Source: Oscillospiraceae bacterium
Lineage (GTDB): Bacteria; Bacillota; Clostridia; Oscillospirales; Ruminococcaceae
DNA length: 58,532 nt
Assembly (NCBI GenBank): GCA_017415165.1
Contig: JAFQIY010000038.1
Location: forward strand, 1-58,532
Direction: 5' to 3'
Positions 15,890-25,248 of this stretch are shown here, piece after piece (the stretch's first letter is position 1; every line of letters starts with the position of its first letter). Position numbers and translations under genes: made by a program. The notes under the pieces are model-generated. The model had not been told where the DNA came from, searched no databases, and saw only the letters and a program-made list of their open reading frames with translations.

Positions 15890-15918
15890 ATTATACAACA
15901 TATTAACAAAAAAGTCAA
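15890..15918 (-). promoter_or_regulatory. Promoter of the CNNM-lipoprotein operon
   Basis: On the minus strand TTGACT (15918-15913), 17 bases, TATAAT (15895-15890). This is the only strong promoter seen ahead of the 15.8-8.5 kb leftward block. Confidence 0.75.
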
Positions 15919-16046
15919 GGAAAAGCGACACACCAAATATTATGAAAAAAGCAAATGCCGACCATTGATTTTTGGTTTATCTGCGACATTTGCGGTTTTT
16001 TGTAACCGTAATTTCCGCAAAATGTAAACGGATTGTAATAATTTAA

Positions 16047-16349
16047 TTCGCAATGCGCAATGCGCAATTCGTAATTGAAGGGTTCTGAAAAATTCACCGT
16101 AATTACGAATTGTGCATTTCTAATTGGGAATACAAATTGCGAATTACGAATTACGAATTACGAATTACAAATTACAAATTGCGAATTACGAATTACGAAT
16201 TACAAATTACAAATTACAAATTGCGAATTACGAATTACGAATTGCGAATTACGAATTGCGAATTGCGAATTACGAATTGCGAATTACGAATTATGAATTA
16301 CGAATTGCGAATTGCGAATTACGAATTACGAATTACGAATTGCGAATTA
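16047..16349. repeat. Heptamer satellite (GAATTAC/GAATTGC)
   Basis: From about 16130 to 16349 the sequence is an almost uninterrupted run of about 30 heptamers alternating between GAATTAC and GAATTGC, with occasional GAATTAT and CAAATTA forms. A shorter oppositely oriented arm (GCAATGCGCAATTCGTAATTG) precedes it at 16047-16078. All three plus-strand frames stay open only because seven-base units recur. It lies immediately upstream of the nucleotidyltransferase gene. Confidence 0.9.
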
Positions 16350-16397
16350 AACCTGCTTTTTCCGTCAATACTGTGAAAAAACAGAAAGGTTGATTTT

Positions 16398-18599
16398 ATG
16401 GAAAAATCTGCTTTAATCCTTACTGGCGGAGAGGCTTTGCGCCTGCGCCCCATTGCCGACGGCACTCCCAAGGCGCTGCTGAAAATCTGCGGCAAGCCCC
16501 TCATCGACTACACCCTCGACTCCCTCCGTAAGCACGGCTACTCAAGCATTGATGTTGCTGCTGACCGCCGTGCTGACCTCGTTTCGGAGCACATTTCCGA
16601 TATGCCTGACACTGACCTGATTTTCAGCTCTCTCCCTTGCGGAAGCTGTCTGCCCCTTAGCCGTGCCGCAAAAAACTGTGACGGCTTTCTCACGGTTGTT
16701 TTCGGGGACGTCCTCTTTGATTCTGACCTGTCCGCCGCCGAAAAATTCCACGCCGCAACAGGTGCAGACGTAACCGTCGTGACACGCATCGTTGACAACC
16801 CCTCTCAGCACGCTCTTGCCGCTGTTGACGAAAACAACCGCATCACCTCTGTAATCGCTGACCCTGCGCACGAAAACTGCTGCTCCGACCTTGCACTGAC
16901 GGGCATTTTCATTTTCGAAAAATCCGTTGCCGAATCTGCGGAAAAATATGACTGCCTGCTGACGGATTTCCTGCCGAAAATTGCCGAGACTGGCAAGGTG
17001 ATAAACTTTACATCTGACGGCACTTTCTTCGATTTGAACACCCCCGACGACCTTTTTGCCGCAACCAAATACGTCCTTGACGGACTTTCCTTGTCCACAA
17101 TTATCGCCAATTCCGCACAGCTTGCAGGCGGCGTAAAAATCACTTCGGGGACGGTAATCGGCGAAAATGTCACCGTTTGCCGTGGTGCGGAAATTGACGG
17201 CGCAATCATTTCTGACGGCGCATACATCGGCGAGCGTGCAAAGGTAAGCGGCTTTGTGGGCAAGGGAGCAAAGCTTCTGTCGGGTGCGGAAATTCAGAGC
17301 GGCGCAGTTGTGGGCGAGGGCGCTGTTATCGGCGAGCAGGCGGTTGTGCACAGCGGCGTGAAAATCCGCAGCGGAGCACGTCTTGAAGCGTATTCCTGCG
17401 CAAAATCCGACACGGGCGGAGGCGTCCTGCCGCTGAAAATCACCGACGACGGCATCTGCGGCGAAACGGGCAGCGTCATCACCCCTCAGACCGCCGCCCT
17501 TGCAGGCAGCGCACTTGCTTCTCTCGGAGGAAAAATCGGGGTCGCTTTCCGTGAAAATGCCGCATCCGAGTGCCTTGCCCTTGCCCTTTGCACGGGAATT
17601 TCCGCCGCAGGAGCAGAAGCGTGGCTTTTCGGCGCTTCAAGCGAGCCTGTTCTTTGTTTCTGCACCGAAAAATCGGGACTTGACGCCTGCTGTTACGTCG
17701 ACGCAGGAGTAACGGCAAAAATCCGTCTTTTTTCGGGGGACGGTCTGCCCCTTTCCCGCCGTGAGGAAAAGCTTGTGGAGCAAGGCTTGCAGGGCGCTTG
17801 CCCCACCGCCGCTTTCAACCGCTTCGGCAAAGTAAAGGACGTCTCCGCAATGGCTGAAATGTACGGAAATTCGCTGGAAAAAGCCGCTCCGCAAAAGCTG
17901 ACGGAAATCCGTGCCGTGCTCAACACGTCGGGAAAAACCGTGTCGGAGGTGTGTGAAAAAATTCTCACCAAAATCAACAGCAGGGACGGCTCTCCCGTGG
18001 TTTTCCACATCAACTCAAACGGCAGGGGAGTTTCCGCCTACACCGAAGAAACGGGGTACGTCTTTGAGGAAAAGCTGGTGATGATTTGCTGTAAAAATCT
18101 TTTTGAGCAGGGTGTGGACGTTGCCTTGCCCGTGGACTTCCCCAAAGCGGCGGAAAAGCTTGCCGAGAAACAGGGAAGAAGCGTGCACCGCTACAGCCTT
18201 TGCCCCTCGGACGGACGTGAAAATGCAGTCCGTAAGCTTGCCCTTGAAACGCCATTTGTCAGAGACGGAGCAATGCTGATGTTTGAGGTGTTGTCCGTGC
18301 TGGAAAGCAGGGAAATAAGCCTTGCGGAAGCGGTGAAGGAATTGCCTGAAAGCGCAGTCTGCACAAGGTTTGTGCCGATTGGAAAGCACCCGTTGAAGCT
18401 GTTGGAAAAAATAACAGCGCAGAAGCGTGCATCGGGGGACGGCATAACGCTTGAAAACGAAAAGGGGCAGGTGTTTATCCGACCTGTGAAAACGGAAAAA
18501 GGGGTGCTTATGCAAGCGGAAAGCTTCTCAATGGAAACCGCATCGGAGCTGTGTGATTTTTATCAGGACATTATAATGCGCAATTCATCTTTGAGTTAG
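16398..18599 (+). CDS. Sugar nucleotidyltransferase / phosphomannomutase-like fusion
   Basis: A 733-residue protein resembling bifunctional mannose-1-phosphate guanylyltransferase/phosphomannomutases. Residues 1-230 are a nucleotidyltransferase fold (ALILTGGEALRLRPIADGTP, then KPLIDYTLDSLRKHG). The usual GxGTRLRP loop reads GGEALRLRP. Residues about 235-340 are left-handed beta-helix hexapeptides. Residues about 365-733 look like a phosphohexomutase chain, but the catalytic phosphoserine loop (TASHNP-type) is missing; DAGVTAKIRLF occupies the place where it would be expected. The mutase half is therefore probably inactive or regulatory. The ATG follows AGAAAGG. Its codon use is markedly G+C-rich compared with neighbours. 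Confidence 0.75.
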   Translation: MEKSALILTGGEALRLRPIADGTPKALLKICGKPLIDYTLDSLRKHGYSSIDVAADRRADLVSEHISDMPDTDLIFSSLPCGSCLPLSRAAKNCDGFLTVVFGDVLFDSDLSAAEKFHAATGADVTVVTRIVDNPSQHALAAVDENNRITSVIADPAHENCCSDLALTGIFIFEKSVAESAEKYDCLLTDFLPKIAETGKVINFTSDGTFFDLNTPDDLFAATKYVLDGLSLSTIIANSAQLAGGVKITSGTVIGENVTVCRGAEIDGAIISDGAYIGERAKVSGFVGKGAKLLSGAEIQSGAVVGEGAVIGEQAVVHSGVKIRSGARLEAYSCAKSDTGGGVLPLKITDDGICGETGSVITPQTAALAGSALASLGGKIGVAFRENAASECLALALCTGISAAGAEAWLFGASSEPVLCFCTEKSGLDACCYVDAGVTAKIRLFSGDGLPLSRREEKLVEQGLQGACPTAAFNRFGKVKDVSAMAEMYGNSLEKAAPQKLTEIRAVLNTSGKTVSEVCEKILTKINSRDGSPVVFHINSNGRGVSAYTEETGYVFEEKLVMICCKNLFEQGVDVALPVDFPKAAEKLAEKQGRSVHRYSLCPSDGRENAVRKLALETPFVRDGAMLMFEVLSVLESREISLAEAVKELPESAVCTRFVPIGKHPLKLLEKITAQKRASGDGITLENEKGQVFIRPVKTEKGVLMQAESFSMETASELCDFYQDIIMRNSSLS

Positions 18600-18776
18600 G
18601 AGTTTGGAGTGAGGAGTGAGGAGTTGCCGAACGCTTGCGTTCGGCTTTGTGCCAGATAGTTTTCTTTGCTTAACCTGACAATTGTTATATAAAGAAATAT
18701 AAACCCATTAAAAATTCGTTCGGCGAAGCCGAACACCTTAACTCCAAACTCCACTCTCCAAACTCCTCACTCACTA
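18594..18776. repeat. Heptamer-arm repeat, GGAGT type
   Basis: The left arm is GGAGTTT/GGAGTGA heptamers, then hairpin CCGAACG-cttg-CGTTCGG, a core of about 80 bp, hairpin GTTCGG-cgaa-GCCGAAC, ACCTTAA and a right arm of ACTCCAA/ACTCCAC heptamers. It starts inside the stop codon region of the nucleotidyltransferase gene. Confidence 0.8.
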
Positions 18777-18810
18777 ATTGCCATAAATTGTAAATTTCAC
18801 CTCAAAGTAA

Positions 18811-18839
18811 TTGACAAACCATTGAAAATGCTGTATAAT
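18811..18839 (+). promoter_or_regulatory. Promoter of the RNase J gene
   Basis: TTGACA (18811-18816), 17 bases, TATAAT (18834-18839). This implies a leader of about 135 bases before the start codon, with a small hairpin GGATA/TATCC near 18870; no riboswitch is recognised in it. Confidence 0.8.
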
Positions 18840-18981
18840 ATAATGTGATTTATTATGTTCGGAACTGGATATTTTATCCTGTAAAATCAAATGACAGAGT
18901 ATCCCATCATTTTTTCTTTGCTGTGCTCTGCCCGAAATCGTAAAATCGTTACATATTTACTTTCGAAAGGTTGGTATCAAA

Positions 18982-20919
18982 TTGGCTAAAAATGAAAAGA
19001 ACACCGTGGAAGCTAACGCTTACGGCGAGAAAATTGCCCCTAAGAAAAATAACAAGCAGACTCCGAAAAAACCTGCTCAGAAGAAAACTGAACAGAAAAA
19101 AACCGAGCAGAAGCCTGATGTGAAAAGCTTCTTCAAAAAGCCTGCTCAGAAAAAAATTCAGCCTAAGCAGAACAAGGCTAAACAGAATAAGAACAACGCT
19201 CCCGAAATCCACCCTGAGACAGGTCTGCCGCTTCACGCTACTAACCACAAGTCCGTGAAAAGAACTCCTCTGCGCATTATCCCTCTCGGTGGTCTCAACG
19301 AAATCGGCAAGAATATGACCGTTTTCGAGTGCGCAAACGATATGTTCATCGTGGACTGCGGTCTCGCTTTCCCTGACAGCGATATGCCCGGCGTTGATAT
19401 CGTACTCCCTGATTTTACTTACGTTGAACAGAATGCCGACAAAATCCGCGGTATCGTAATCACTCACGGCCACGAGGACCACATCGGCGGTCTTGCGTAC
19501 CTGCTGAAAAAGGTCAACGTCCCTGTTTACGCAACACGCCTTACTATCGGTCTTATCGAGGGCAAGTTAAAGGAGCACGGCATACTCAACAGCGCAAAGC
19601 TTAACGTTGTTACCCCACGTCAGACTGTGAAGATGGGCTGTATGGCGGTTGAATTTATTCGTGTAAACCACTCTATCCCTGACGCTGTGGCACTTGCTAT
19701 CCACACGCCTGCGGGTATTGTCGTGCACACGGGCGACTTCAAGGTTGACTATACACCAATCGAAAGCGAAATCATAGATTTGGCACGCTTCGGCGAGCTT
19801 GGCAACCGTGGCGTACTTGCCCTTATGGCTGATTCAACAAACGCTGAGCGCCGTGGTCACACCGCAAGCGAGCGCACCGTGGGTCAAAGCTTTGAGCGCC
19901 TTTTCGACACGGCAGAGGGCAAGCGTATCATCATTGCTACCTTCTCGTCAAATATTCACCGTGTTCAGCAGATTGTCAACAACGCTGTACGCTGCGGACG
20001 TAAAATCGCCGTTTTCGGCAGAAGTATGCTGAACGTAATCAGCACCGCTATGGAGCTTGGCTACCTGAAAGTTCCTGAGGGACTTTTCATCGATATGAAC
20101 GAGATAAACCGCTTCCCTGCGGAGAAAATCGTGCTCATTACAACAGGAAGTCAGGGCGAGCCTATGTCGGCACTGTCAAGAATGGCAATGAACGAGCACA
20201 GAAGCGTTACAATAACCCCGATGGACTTCATCATCATCAGTGCAACTCCAATCCCAGGCAACGAAAAGCTTGTTACAAAGGTTGTCAATGAGCTTATGAA
20301 GTCGGGCGCTGAGGTTATCTATGAGTCGATGTACGACGTGCACGTTTCGGGTCACGCTTGTCAGGAGGAACTCAAGCTTATGCTCTCCCTCACAAAGCCG
20401 CGCTTCTTTATTCCTGTGCACGGCGAATACAAGCACCTTAAAAAGCACGCAGGTCTTGCGTACAGCTTAGGCTTTGAGCAGGACAGCGTTATCATCGGCA
20501 ATATCGGCAACGTTATCGAAACGGACGGCACAAAAATGACTATCACAGGTCAGGTTCCCGCAGGACGTGTATTCGTTGACGGTCTCGGCGTCGGCGACGT
20601 CGGCTCAATCGTACTCCGTGACAGAAAGCACCTTTCCGAGGACGGTCTTATCATCGCTGTTGCAACAATCGAGTCGGAAAGCGGAGCAATCCTCGCAGGT
20701 CCCGACATTGTATCCCGTGGCTTCGTGTATGTAAGGGAGTCCGAGGAGCTTATCGAGTCCTCAAAGGCGCTTCTTATGAAAACGCTTCAGGGCTGTCTGG
20801 ACAGCAATATGCGTGACTGGAACAGCATCAAGGGCAAGATGAAGGATGCACTTGGGGATTACATCTATATGAAAACCAAGCGCAGACCGATGATTCTGCC
20901 AATCATTATGGAAATTTAA
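18982..20919 (+). CDS. rnj: Ribonuclease J with Lys-rich N-terminal extension
   Basis: A metallo-beta-lactamase/beta-CASP ribonuclease for 5'-3' exonucleolytic and endonucleolytic RNA decay and maturation. It has 645 residues. The catalytic zinc motif HGHEDHIGG is at about 160-168, and the family start (RTPLRIIPLGGLNEIGKNM) is at about 93. Before that lies an 88-90 residue Lys/Gln/Pro-rich extension (KKPAQKKTEQKKTEQK) absent from most RNase J proteins and probably disordered, perhaps RNA-binding. The start is a TTG at 18982, 12 bases after GAAAGG. Single-gene unit with its own promoter. Confidence 0.92.
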   Translation: MAKNEKNTVEANAYGEKIAPKKNNKQTPKKPAQKKTEQKKTEQKPDVKSFFKKPAQKKIQPKQNKAKQNKNNAPEIHPETGLPLHATNHKSVKRTPLRIIPLGGLNEIGKNMTVFECANDMFIVDCGLAFPDSDMPGVDIVLPDFTYVEQNADKIRGIVITHGHEDHIGGLAYLLKKVNVPVYATRLTIGLIEGKLKEHGILNSAKLNVVTPRQTVKMGCMAVEFIRVNHSIPDAVALAIHTPAGIVVHTGDFKVDYTPIESEIIDLARFGELGNRGVLALMADSTNAERRGHTASERTVGQSFERLFDTAEGKRIIIATFSSNIHRVQQIVNNAVRCGRKIAVFGRSMLNVISTAMELGYLKVPEGLFIDMNEINRFPAEKIVLITTGSQGEPMSALSRMAMNEHRSVTITPMDFIIISATPIPGNEKLVTKVVNELMKSGAEVIYESMYDVHVSGHACQEELKLMLSLTKPRFFIPVHGEYKHLKKHAGLAYSLGFEQDSVIIGNIGNVIETDGTKMTITGQVPAGRVFVDGLGVGDVGSIVLRDRKHLSEDGLIIAVATIESESGAILAGPDIVSRGFVYVRESEELIESSKALLMKTLQGCLDSNMRDWNSIKGKMKDALGDYIYMKTKRRPMILPIIMEI

Positions 20920-20921
20920 GA

Positions 20922-21139
20922 GTGAGGAGTTAGGAGTGAGGAGAGTGGAGTGACCGAACGCAAGCGTTCGGTTATATGTCAGTCAATAGTTTACTGTTTT
21001 TAACCAAACCAAAGCTATCATACCAGTAAAGTGTTAATTTTAAAATTCGTCCGACGAAATCGGACACCTTAACTCCAAACTCCACACTCCACACTCCACA
21101 CTCCTCACTCCAAACTCCACACTCCACACTCCAAACTTA
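20922..21139. repeat. Heptamer-arm repeat, GGAGT type
   Basis: GGAGTTA/GGAGTGA left arm, hairpin CCGAACG-caag-CGTTCGG, a core of about 90 bp, hairpin GTCCGA-cgaaa-TCGGAC, ACCTTAA, then a long right arm of ten or so ACTCCAC/ACTCCAA heptamers reaching to within 20 bases of gdpP. Same layout as 18594-18776, but the core sequence differs. Confidence 0.8.
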
Positions 21140-21155
21140 ACGAAAGGATATTTTT

Positions 21156-23150
21156 ATGACAGGAAAACGCTGGACAGCCTTTAAAATGGTATCACTCCTT
21201 TTAGTAGTGATTTCCCTTGCGTGTGCGTTCTCGGTTTACGAGGTGAACGAGTTCCGCTTCTGGACTCTGCTGTGCATTACCTGCCTTGCGGCAATTGCGT
21301 ACCTTACGCTTTTTGCCGCCGCACAGAAAAACCTGCACCGCTTTGTTACCGAAATGGAATCACAGCTGAACCTTACCGAAAGGGACTCGCTGTATAAATT
21401 CCCTGCACCTGCTATAATCATCGACAGCGAGGGAATTATTATATGGTATAACCTTGCCTTTACCGAACAGGTCTACGGCAATGACGCTTTCGGCGTGCAC
21501 ATAAATACCATTATCGACATTGATTTGCAGAAAACCTTTGAAAACAAGAACACAACCGTAAGCTACGAAACAGGTCACTTCCGCATTTCAGCCGTGACAA
21601 CCGAAAAGCGTGACTCCGATTCAGAGCTTATCTCCGACCTTACTCTGCTGTACTTCGACGATATCAGCGACTATATCACCCTCGAAAGCCGCTTCAATGA
21701 TATCCGTCCGTCTGTAATCCTCATCTCCATTGACAACTACGAGGATATCCTCTCAGGCGAAAAGGACAGCGAAAAGGCGCACATTATGATTCAGATTGAC
21801 AAGCTTCTTGAAGAATATTTCGACGACCACAGCGGCGTACTCCGTAAGCTTGGCAACGACAAGTTCATCGTTGTTGCTGAGGAGCGTGACGTTAAGGATA
21901 TGGTTGCGGACAAATTCAAAATCCTCGATAACGTGCGTAATATCAACATCTCCGAAAAGTCGCAGGTAACCCTCTCAATCGGTATCGGTATGGGGTACGC
22001 AAGTATCACCGAAACCGAGTTTGAAGCAAAACAGGCTCTCGAAATGGCTCAGGGACGAGGCGGTGACCAGGCTGCCGTGAAAACCGAAAACGGCTACGAA
22101 TTCTTCGGCGGCGTTACAAAGGGTATCGAAAAAACCACCAAGGTCAAGACCCGTTATGTTGCTACCGCCCTTGCCGAGCTTATCAATTCTTCTTCCAACG
22201 TAATCCTTATGGGTCACCGCTACGGCGATATGGACTCCATAGGCTCAGGTGCAGGTATGGTAGGAGCAATCCGCCGTTTGAACCCTGAGCTTGAGGTGTT
22301 TATGGCGGTTGACCTTGAAAAGAACCTTGCAAAGCCGATTATCCACCGCCTTAACGACAATCTTACTGACGAGCCGCCGATTTTTGTTTCTGTTGAGGAA
22401 GCGCTGGAAAGAATGAACGACAATACCCTCCTTATCGTTGTGGACACCCACAACAAGGAAATTATCGAGAGTACCGAGCTTTACGAGCGTGCAAAACAGA
22501 TTGCAGTCATCGACCACCACCGTCAGACTGTAAATTACATCGACAACGCCGTGATTTTCCACCACGAGCCGTATTCTTCCTCAGCCTGCGAAATGACCGC
22601 AGAGCTTATCCAGTATTTCACGGGCATTGACAAGCTGCCAAGCTACTACGCCGATGCAATGCTTGCAGGTATCACCCTCGACACCAAGAATTTCGTTATG
22701 CGCACGGGTGTACGTACCTTTGAAGCGGCGGCTTTCCTGAGAAAGCTTGGCGCTGATATGGTTGCCGTAAAGGGACTTTTCGACAACGACTTCGAGTGCA
22801 TCAAGCACAGAAGCGAGCTTATTGCGTCCACGGAAATCTACAACCGCTGTGCAATCGCATCTGACGATACAAGCGTGCCTAACGCAAGAATAAGCTCCGC
22901 ACAGGCGGCGGACGAAATGCTCGGCATTGAAAATATCGACGCAAGCTTCGTAATCTTCAGCACGCCCGACGGCGGCGTGAGCATTTCCGCACGTTCGCTG
23001 GGACTTATGAACGTGCAGATTATAATGGAAAAGCTTGGCGGCGGCGGACACCAGACAATGGCGGCTGCCCAGTTCACAGGCATAACCGTGTCCGAAGCGA
23101 AAGCAAAGCTTATCGGAGCGATTGACGAACACATTGCAAGTATAAGCTGA
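21156..23150 (+). CDS. gdpP: c-di-AMP phosphodiesterase GdpP (PAS-GGDEF-DHH/DHHA1)
   Basis: Degrades cyclic di-AMP, the second messenger for potassium and wall homeostasis. In 664 residues: two N-terminal membrane spans (about 8-30 and 34-57), a PAS-like domain (about 80-170), a degenerate GGDEF domain (about 185-310; the motif place reads LGNDKF), then DHH and DHHA1 domains. DHH motifs are GHRYGDMDSIG (about 351), VVDTHN (about 424) and VIDHHRQ (about 449); DHHA1 has GGGGHQTMAA (about 628). The order gdpP-rplI-dnaB is conserved in Firmicutes and is kept here, although repeats separate the genes. The start is ATG after GAAAGGA. Confidence 0.93.
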   Translation: MTGKRWTAFKMVSLLLVVISLACAFSVYEVNEFRFWTLLCITCLAAIAYLTLFAAAQKNLHRFVTEMESQLNLTERDSLYKFPAPAIIIDSEGIIIWYNLAFTEQVYGNDAFGVHINTIIDIDLQKTFENKNTTVSYETGHFRISAVTTEKRDSDSELISDLTLLYFDDISDYITLESRFNDIRPSVILISIDNYEDILSGEKDSEKAHIMIQIDKLLEEYFDDHSGVLRKLGNDKFIVVAEERDVKDMVADKFKILDNVRNINISEKSQVTLSIGIGMGYASITETEFEAKQALEMAQGRGGDQAAVKTENGYEFFGGVTKGIEKTTKVKTRYVATALAELINSSSNVILMGHRYGDMDSIGSGAGMVGAIRRLNPELEVFMAVDLEKNLAKPIIHRLNDNLTDEPPIFVSVEEALERMNDNTLLIVVDTHNKEIIESTELYERAKQIAVIDHHRQTVNYIDNAVIFHHEPYSSSACEMTAELIQYFTGIDKLPSYYADAMLAGITLDTKNFVMRTGVRTFEAAAFLRKLGADMVAVKGLFDNDFECIKHRSELIASTEIYNRCAIASDDTSVPNARISSAQAADEMLGIENIDASFVIFSTPDGGVSISARSLGLMNVQIIMEKLGGGGHQTMAAAQFTGITVSEAKAKLIGAIDEHIASIS

Positions 23151-23165
23151 ACGTAAACGTTCAGC

Positions 23166-23262
23166 TTAGTTAGGAGTTTGGAGAGTGGAGTGTGGAGTTG
23201 TTGTATAAACTTCAATTCATAATAACTCCTAACTCCACTCTCCACACTAAACACTAAAATAT
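23166..23262. repeat. Heptamer-arm repeat, GGAGT type
   Basis: Short form: GGAGTTT/GGAGAGT/GGAGTGT arm, core TTGTTGTATAAACTTCAA, then AACTCCTAACTCCACTCTCC arm. It lies between gdpP and rplI. Confidence 0.75.
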
Positions 23263-23277
23263 AAAGGAGTAATAAAA

Positions 23278-23724
23278 ATGAAAGTAATTTTCTTAAAAGA
23301 CGTAAAAGGTACAGCAAAGCAGGGCGAGGTAAAGGAAGTGTCCGACGGCTACGCAAGAAACTTCCTCCTCGGTAAGGGTCTCGCAGTCGAAGCAACAGCA
23401 AAGAACCTCTCCGACCTTGCAGGAAAGAAATCCTCCGAGCAGCACAAGGCTGACGTTGCAAAGCAGGAGGCTCTCGAAAACGCTGCTAAAATCAAGGACA
23501 AGAAGGTTATCTGCAAGTCAAAGGCAGGTCAGGGCGGCAAGCTTTTCGGCGCTGTTACAGCTGCAAACATTGCAGACCTTATCTCCGAACAGCTGGGCGT
23601 AAAGGTTGACAAGAAAAAGGTTTCCCTCTCCTCCGAAATCAAGGCTTTCGGTACATACACCGCCGAGGTAAAATTCCTCGCAGGCGTTTCCGAAAAGATT
23701 ACCGTCGAAGTTATCGAGGGATAA
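23278..23724 (+). CDS. rplI: 50S ribosomal protein L9
   Basis: 148 residues, normal length for bL9. The N-terminal domain begins [20 protein letters not shown] and has [14 protein letters not shown] (about 28-41), the L1-stalk rRNA-binding part. A long helix (about 42-75) connects to the C-terminal domain with [14 protein letters not shown]. Shine-Dalgarno AAAGGAG precedes the ATG. It sits between gdpP and dnaB, as in Bacillus and relatives. Confidence 0.97.
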   Translation: MKVIFLKDVKGTAKQGEVKEVSDGYARNFLLGKGLAVEATAKNLSDLAGKKSSEQHKADVAKQEALENAAKIKDKKVICKSKAGQGGKLFGAVTAANIADLISEQLGVKVDKKKVSLSSEIKAFGTYTAEVKFLAGVSEKITVEVIEG

Positions 23725-23732
23725 ATGAAAGT

Positions 23733-23818
23733 TTGGAGTGTGGAGTTTGGAGTGTGAAGTTTATGTGTAAATCATAGTTTCTCTTAACTCCACACTCCAC
23801 ACTTCACACTTCACACTC
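23733..23818. repeat. Heptamer-arm repeat, GGAGT type
   Basis: GGAGTGT/GGAGTTT arm, core TGTAAATCATAGTTTCTCTT, then ACTCCACACTCCACACTTC arm. The core is the inverted form of the AAGAGAACCATAGTTTACAC core at 52443 and 54186, so a defined unit, not only the heptamers, is shared. Confidence 0.8.
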
Positions 23819-23840
23819 TATAAGAAAGGAGCGAAAACCG

Positions 23841-25196
23841 ATGGACTTCAATCTTGAAAGTATGGAGCTGCCGTACAACCTTGAGGCGGAGCAGACCGTG
23901 CTGGGTGCGCTGCTTATCGACCCTGAGTCGCTGTCGATTGCTATGAATTACATAAAGCCCGAAAGCTTCTATGTTTCAAAGCACCGTGACCTTTTCGCAA
24001 TTATCGTCAGACTTTTCTCACTGGGCGTAAATGCGGACATCATCACCGTTATCAACGAGGCTGTCCGTGACGGAATTTTCGAAACCACGGGCGCAGGCAA
24101 GGAGTACCTCGCTTCCATTATGGAAAGCGTGCCGACCACGAAAAATATCGAAAGCTACTGCAAAATCGTTGAGGAAAAATACTACGTCCGCAGTCTTATT
24201 ACCGCCGCAAAGGACATCATTGAGGCGTCCACCACGGGTCAGGAGGACGCTATGCACCTGCTTGACTATGCCGAGCAGAAAATCTACGATATCCGTCAGG
24301 GAAAAAGCTCCGACGGGCTGGTTAAAATCGACCAGGTTGTGCTGGACGCTTATGATGAGCTGGGCAGAAAATCGGGTCCCGACCGTGAAAAATATCTCGG
24401 TGCAAAGTCAGGCTTCAACGATTTGGACAACGTTATCACGGGTCTGAACAAGTCCGACCTGCTTATCGTTGCGGCACGTCCTGCAATGGGTAAAACCTCT
24501 TTCGTGCTTAACATTGCTTCAAACGTTGCACGCTTCAACAAGGACATCGAAATCGTAATTTTCTCTCTCGAAATGTCCAAGGAACAGCTTGTTACACGTA
24601 TGCTTTCTTCGGAAAGCCTTGTTGAAAGCGAGTACCTTATGAAGGGCAACATCACGGGTGACCAGTGGGAAAAGCTTGCCGAGGGTGCTGAAAGACTGTC
24701 AGGAATGAATATGTACCTGGACGACACCGCAGGCATAACCGTGCCCCAGATGAAAGCGAAATTGCGCAGACTGAAAAATCCGGGACTGGTAATCATCGAC
24801 TATTTGCAGCTGATGAATTCCAGCCGCCGTATCGATAACCGTGTAAACGAAATTTCCGAAATCACACGTCAGCTGAAGCTTATGGCAAAGGAACTGAACG
24901 TGCCTGTTATAACCCTTTCACAGCTTTCCCGTAGCGTTGAGTCAAGAACGGATAAGCGTCCGATACTTTCCGACCTGCGTGAATCGGGTTCTATCGAGCA
25001 GGACGCAGATATCGTAATGTTTCTGTACCGTGACGGGTACTATAATAAAGAGAACCCCGACCAGACACTGGCGGAGTGTATCGTGGCAAAGAACCGACAC
25101 GGCGAAACGGGTACGGTAAACCTGCGCTGGAACGGACAGTATACGTTGTTTATGGGAGCGGAGAGGTTTAATAATCCGAACGCACCAACAAAGTAA
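23841..25196 (+). CDS. dnaB: Replicative DNA helicase DnaB
   Basis: Hexameric 5'-3' helicase that unwinds DNA at the fork (called DnaC in Bacillus subtilis). 451 residues, normal length. The N-terminal helical domain (about 8-110) begins PYNLEAEQTVLGALL. The RecA-like domain has Walker A AARPAMGKTSF at about 211-221, Walker B VIIDYLQLM at about 317, and the DnaB signature (SLEMSKEQL, SQLSRSVESR). ATG after GAAAGGAGC. Third gene of the gdpP-rplI-dnaB group. Confidence 0.96.
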   Translation: MDFNLESMELPYNLEAEQTVLGALLIDPESLSIAMNYIKPESFYVSKHRDLFAIIVRLFSLGVNADIITVINEAVRDGIFETTGAGKEYLASIMESVPTTKNIESYCKIVEEKYYVRSLITAAKDIIEASTTGQEDAMHLLDYAEQKIYDIRQGKSSDGLVKIDQVVLDAYDELGRKSGPDREKYLGAKSGFNDLDNVITGLNKSDLLIVAARPAMGKTSFVLNIASNVARFNKDIEIVIFSLEMSKEQLVTRMLSSESLVESEYLMKGNITGDQWEKLAEGAERLSGMNMYLDDTAGITVPQMKAKLRRLKNPGLVIIDYLQLMNSSRRIDNRVNEISEITRQLKLMAKELNVPVITLSQLSRSVESRTDKRPILSDLRESGSIEQDADIVMFLYRDGYYNKENPDQTLAECIVAKNRHGETGTVNLRWNGQYTLFMGAERFNNPNAPTK

Positions 25197-25248
25197 ATTT
25201 AAATTATTATTTGGTATACGCTTTGTTTTAGAATTAGCGAAGCGGCTA

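Noticed and set aside
16047-16349. Possible CRISPR array
   Set aside because: The period is 7 bp with no unique spacers and no cas genes nearby; this is a tandem heptamer satellite.
16075-16393. Three overlapping reading frames of 70-90 codons with NYELRIT-type repeats
   Set aside because: They are produced by the 7-bp satellite, which stays open in every frame and repeats every seven residues. No ribosome site; the same artefact is common in databases.
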